DNA from: Nocardioides humilatus
Lineage (GTDB): Bacteria; Actinomycetota; Actinomycetes; Propionibacteriales; Nocardioidaceae
Direction: 5' to 3'
NCBI RefSeq assembly: GCF_008373755.1
Contig: NZ_VUJV01000001.1
Coordinates: 992,001-1,056,000, forward strand
DNA: 64,000 bases
Below are positions 61,477-64,000 of this stretch, piece after piece; the first letter of the stretch is position 1, and every line of letters starts with the position of its first letter. Made by a program: the position numbers and the translations under genes. The notes under the pieces are model-generated. The model saw only the letters and a program-made list of their open reading frames with translations, did not search any database and was not told the origin of the DNA.

Positions 61477-63446
61477 TGCGTCCCAGTCCTGTCGTCACCC
61501 ACCTCACCCAGGAGGACCTGAGCGCGACCAACCCGGTCATCCCGCGGGTCGTCCAGATGCTGCGGCCCTACCGGCGCCAGATCCTGCTGGTCCTGGTGGC
61601 CGTCGTCTCCTCGGCAGCGCTCACGTCGATCGTGCCCTTCCTGGTGCGGGCCGTCTTCGACCACGCCCTCTTCCCGCTCGACGGCGGCGCTCCGGACCTC
61701 GGCCTGCTGGGGTGGCTGGTCGCCGGCATGTGCATCATCCCGGTGCTCACGGCGCTGATCGGCATCGGGCAGAACTACCTGACCTCCACGGTCGGCAACT
61801 CGGCGATGGCCGACCTCCGGGGCGACCTCTTCGAGCACCTGCAGAAGATGGAGCTGGCGTTCTTCACCGCCACCAAGACCGGGGCGATCCAGAGCCGGTT
61901 GGCCAACGACGTGGCCGGCGTCCGCACCGTGCTGACCGACACCGCGACGACGATCGTGCAGAACTCCGTCACGGTCACCGCGGCGCTCATCTCGATGGTC
62001 GTGCTGTCGTGGCAGCTGACCATCCTCACGCTCATCGTGATGCCGCTCTTCATCTGGCTCCAGCTGCGCGTCGGGCGCCGGCGGCAACGGCTCGCCCGCC
62101 ACACGCAGGAGTCGCTGTCGGAGATGACCTCGATCACCGAGGAGGCGCTCAGCGTCTCCGGCATCCTGCTCGCCAAGGTGTTCAACCGGTCCACCCAGGA
62201 GGTGGAGCGCTACCGCGAGGCCAACCGACGTCAGACCCGGCTCCAGGTCGAGCAGGCGATGGCGGGTCGCACCTTCTTCGCGGTCGTGCAGACCTTCTTC
62301 GCGATCACGCCGGCTCTGATCTACCTGGTGGCCGGCTGGGTGATCACCGGTTCCTCCGTCATCGGCGCCGACGCCCTCACCGCCGGCACGCTCGTCGCGT
62401 TCACGACCCTGCAGAGTCGGCTCCAGATGCCGCTCCTCCAGCTGATGCGGGTCAGCCTCGACGTGCAGACCTCGCTGGCCCTCTTCCGCCGGATCTTCGA
62501 ATACCTCGACCTCGAGCCCGCCATCACCGAGCGGCCCGGCGCCGTCGCCCTCGAGCACGACTCGATGCGCGGCCGGGTCGAGCTCCGCGGCGTCTGGTTC
62601 CGCTACCCCGAGCCTCGCTCCCTGTCCGGCACCGTCAACCGCGACCGTTTCGGCGACAGCGGCGTTCGGATCGAGGCCGACCCCGACAGCGAGCAGCCGA
62701 CCCGTTCCGGCTGGGCGCTGGAGGACGTGAACCTGGTCGTCGAGCCGGGTCAGCTCGCCGCGATCGTCGGGCCGTCCGGGTCGGGCAAGACGACCGCGAC
62801 TTACCTGGTGCCGCGGTTCTACGACATCACCGAGGGCGCGGTGCTGATCGACGGTCACGACGTGCGCGACCTGACCCTCTCCTCGCTCGCCGACGCGGTC
62901 GGGATGGTGACCCAGGAGCCCTACCTCTTCCACGGCACGATCCGCGACAACATCGCCTACGCCTGCCCTGGTGCGACCGCCGAGGCGATCGAGCAGGCGG
63001 CCCGCGACGCCAACATCCACGACCGGATCATGAGCTTCCCCGAGGGCTACGAGACGGTCACCGGCGAGCGCGGCTACCGCCTGTCCGGCGGCGAGAAGCA
63101 GCGCCTCGCGATCGCGCGGGTGCTGCTCAAGGACCCCGCGATCCTGATCCTCGACGAGGCCACCTCCGCCCTCGACACCGAGACCGAGCGCCTGGTCCAG
63201 GAGGCGCTCGAGCGCGCGACCCGCTCCCGCACCACCATCGCGATCGCCCACCGGCTCTCCACCATCCAGTCGGCCGACGTGATCTTCGGGCTCGCCGACG
63301 GACGCATCGTCGAGCAGGGCACGCACGCGGAGCTGCTGGAGGACCCGGACGGTCTCTACGCCCGGTTGTACGTCGAGCAGTTCTCCCGCCCCGCCGGGCC
63401 GCGGATGTCGTACGACGACGAACGCCGCGCCGACATCTCCCTTTGA
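61476..63446 (+). CDS. ABC exporter, fused membrane and ATPase domains
   Basis: A 656-residue half-exporter. Six membrane helices (about 35-330) precede a nucleotide-binding domain with Walker A GPSGSGKTT near 430, Q-loop TQEPYLF, signature LSGGEKQR near 535, Walker B ILILDEATSALD and switch His in IAHRLSTI. An extra loop of about 35 residues (SLSGTVNRDRFGDSGVRIEA...) lies just before the Walker A strand, unlike typical members. The start is ATG 61476 (GTG 61473 also possible). Substrate unknown; the coupled nitroreductase gives no clear hint. Confidence 0.92.
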   Translation: MRPSPVVTHLTQEDLSATNPVIPRVVQMLRPYRRQILLVLVAVVSSAALTSIVPFLVRAVFDHALFPLDGGAPDLGLLGWLVAGMCIIPVLTALIGIGQNYLTSTVGNSAMADLRGDLFEHLQKMELAFFTATKTGAIQSRLANDVAGVRTVLTDTATTIVQNSVTVTAALISMVVLSWQLTILTLIVMPLFIWLQLRVGRRRQRLARHTQESLSEMTSITEEALSVSGILLAKVFNRSTQEVERYREANRRQTRLQVEQAMAGRTFFAVVQTFFAITPALIYLVAGWVITGSSVIGADALTAGTLVAFTTLQSRLQMPLLQLMRVSLDVQTSLALFRRIFEYLDLEPAITERPGAVALEHDSMRGRVELRGVWFRYPEPRSLSGTVNRDRFGDSGVRIEADPDSEQPTRSGWALEDVNLVVEPGQLAAIVGPSGSGKTTATYLVPRFYDITEGAVLIDGHDVRDLTLSSLADAVGMVTQEPYLFHGTIRDNIAYACPGATAEAIEQAARDANIHDRIMSFPEGYETVTGERGYRLSGGEKQRLAIARVLLKDPAILILDEATSALDTETERLVQEALERATRSRTTIAIAHRLSTIQSADVIFGLADGRIVEQGTHAELLEDPDGLYARLYVEQFSRPAGPRMSYDDERRADISL

Positions 63447-63462
63447 GTCCCAGCGGCCTGAG

Positions 63463-63480
63463 CACCGCGTTAAGCGGGTG
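63463..63480 (+). terminator. Weak hairpin after the ABC exporter gene
   Basis: CACCGC-GTTAA-GCGGGTG pairs with one bulge, 17 bp after the stop codon. No T tract follows. Confidence 0.3.
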
Positions 63481-63558
63481 GAAAGCCGGAGGAAAGTGCG
63501 CCGCCCCAGAGTCAGGTCATGGCCCCGACCACGAGGCCCCGAACCTCAGGAGCACACC

Positions 63559-63942
63559 ATGAACACCATCCTCCGCCGCCTCCTCGCCGGCCTCGCCCTC
63601 TCCCTCGCCGTCTTCGGCACCGCCCAGGTCGCCGCCCCGAGCTCCGCCTCGGCCGCGAGCTACGTGACCGGCTGCTTCAAGCACACCAACGGCTCGGCGT
63701 TCCACTACACGATCAACCTCAACTACTGGAACAACGGCCGCTGGAACCGGGTCGCCAGCCAGGAGGGCAACTACTCGGGCTGCGTCGCGTGGAACATCGC
63801 GGGCTGGCTGCAGAACTACCCGGTGAAGATGTCGGTTGCCTACCGGGTCGGCACCGCCTACTTCTCCGGGGAGAGCCCCTACTACGCCTACGCCGGCAGC
63901 GCCCGCGCCAACCTCGGCACCGGCTGGGTCTACCAGTACTGA
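63559..63942 (+). CDS. Small secreted protein
   Basis: A 127-residue exported protein: signal peptide 1-33 (ending SASAAS) followed by a 95-residue domain rich in Tyr, Trp and Asn (YTINLNYWNNGRWNRVAS) with two cysteines (GCFKH and SGCVAW) that could pair. CAGGAG precedes ATG 63559. No family recognised; the aromatic-rich beta character suggests a binding or lectin-like domain. Confidence 0.7.
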   Translation: MNTILRRLLAGLALSLAVFGTAQVAAPSSASAASYVTGCFKHTNGSAFHYTINLNYWNNGRWNRVASQEGNYSGCVAWNIAGWLQNYPVKMSVAYRVGTAYFSGESPYYAYAGSARANLGTGWVYQY

Positions 63943-64000
63943 CTCCGATCGCCGGTTCGCGCCCCTGGCGCCCACCCGACGCCTACGATCCGATCCTCAG

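Noticed and set aside
61476-63446. ABC exporter as the secretion system for the RTX proteins
   Set aside because: It lies over 12 kb away, lacks a C39-like or HlyB-type N-terminal domain and has no membrane-fusion partner; the RTX proteins carry Sec signal peptides.

Overview
The window is GC-rich, densely coded DNA from an actinobacterium, most likely Nocardioides or a close relative in the Nocardioidaceae. The evidence is: very strong G/C preference at third codon positions; many GTG/TTG starts; HAIR/HspR control of dnaK and clpB; a class I lysyl-tRNA synthetase; F420-type oxidoreductases beside KstR-type operators; SigE-type sigma factors; and a DUF222/HNH (13E12-type) gene flanked by TCGTCGAGTAG...CGTATCGAGACG repeats. 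No tRNA, rRNA or CRISPR array was seen, and no stretch over 300 bp lacks a gene.

Layout. 0-16 kb is mostly chromosomal housekeeping: lysS (5' end cut off), DUF3151, an MFS exporter, a methyltransferase, class II fructose-bisphosphate aldolase, a sigma factor coupled to a membrane protein, two secreted eight-cysteine paralogues, a SpoU methyltransferase, DedA, pyrE, two secreted fibronectin-III proteins (one with a TolB-like propeller) and an aminotransferase. 15.2-22.1 kb is an accessory stretch: the HNH gene, an IS110-family element, small orphan genes, a sigma factor coupled to a Kelch/META membrane protein, and a hairpin repeat family scattered between them. 22-37 kb holds a membrane protein, a secreted SGNH esterase divergent from its TetR regulator, clpB, several conserved unknowns, a secreted GH18 protein and the dnaK-grpE-dnaJ-hspR operon. 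37-42 kb holds two LuxR/TPR regulators around a membrane adenylate cyclase. 42-55 kb interleaves three secreted RTX-repeat proteins with genes preceded by KstR-type boxes (Ddn-like reductase, LLM oxidoreductase plus DUF1214 protein, SDR plus sulfotransferase). 55-64 kb carries a P450, a lipoprotein-type signal peptidase, a large ATP-binding LuxR regulator with a 44-residue gene upstream, a nitroreductase, an ABC exporter and a small secreted protein.

How the parts fit. HspR, encoded last in the dnaK operon, probably represses both that operon and clpB, because HAIR boxes precede both. A near-identical 18-bp palindrome precedes the LuxR operon, the cyclase and one RTX gene, which suggests a small local regulon. 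Three AAC-AC-GTT boxes lie 9-12 bp from start codons and point to a KstR-like lipid/steroid regulon.

The most notable find is in the IS110 element. Its 5' non-coding end can be folded by eye into the two-loop architecture of a bridge RNA. The presumed donor loop carries guides matching both element ends, and the target loop carries a guide matching the repeat into which the element is inserted. The element therefore appears to be an RNA-guided recombinase that uses the local hairpin repeat as its target.
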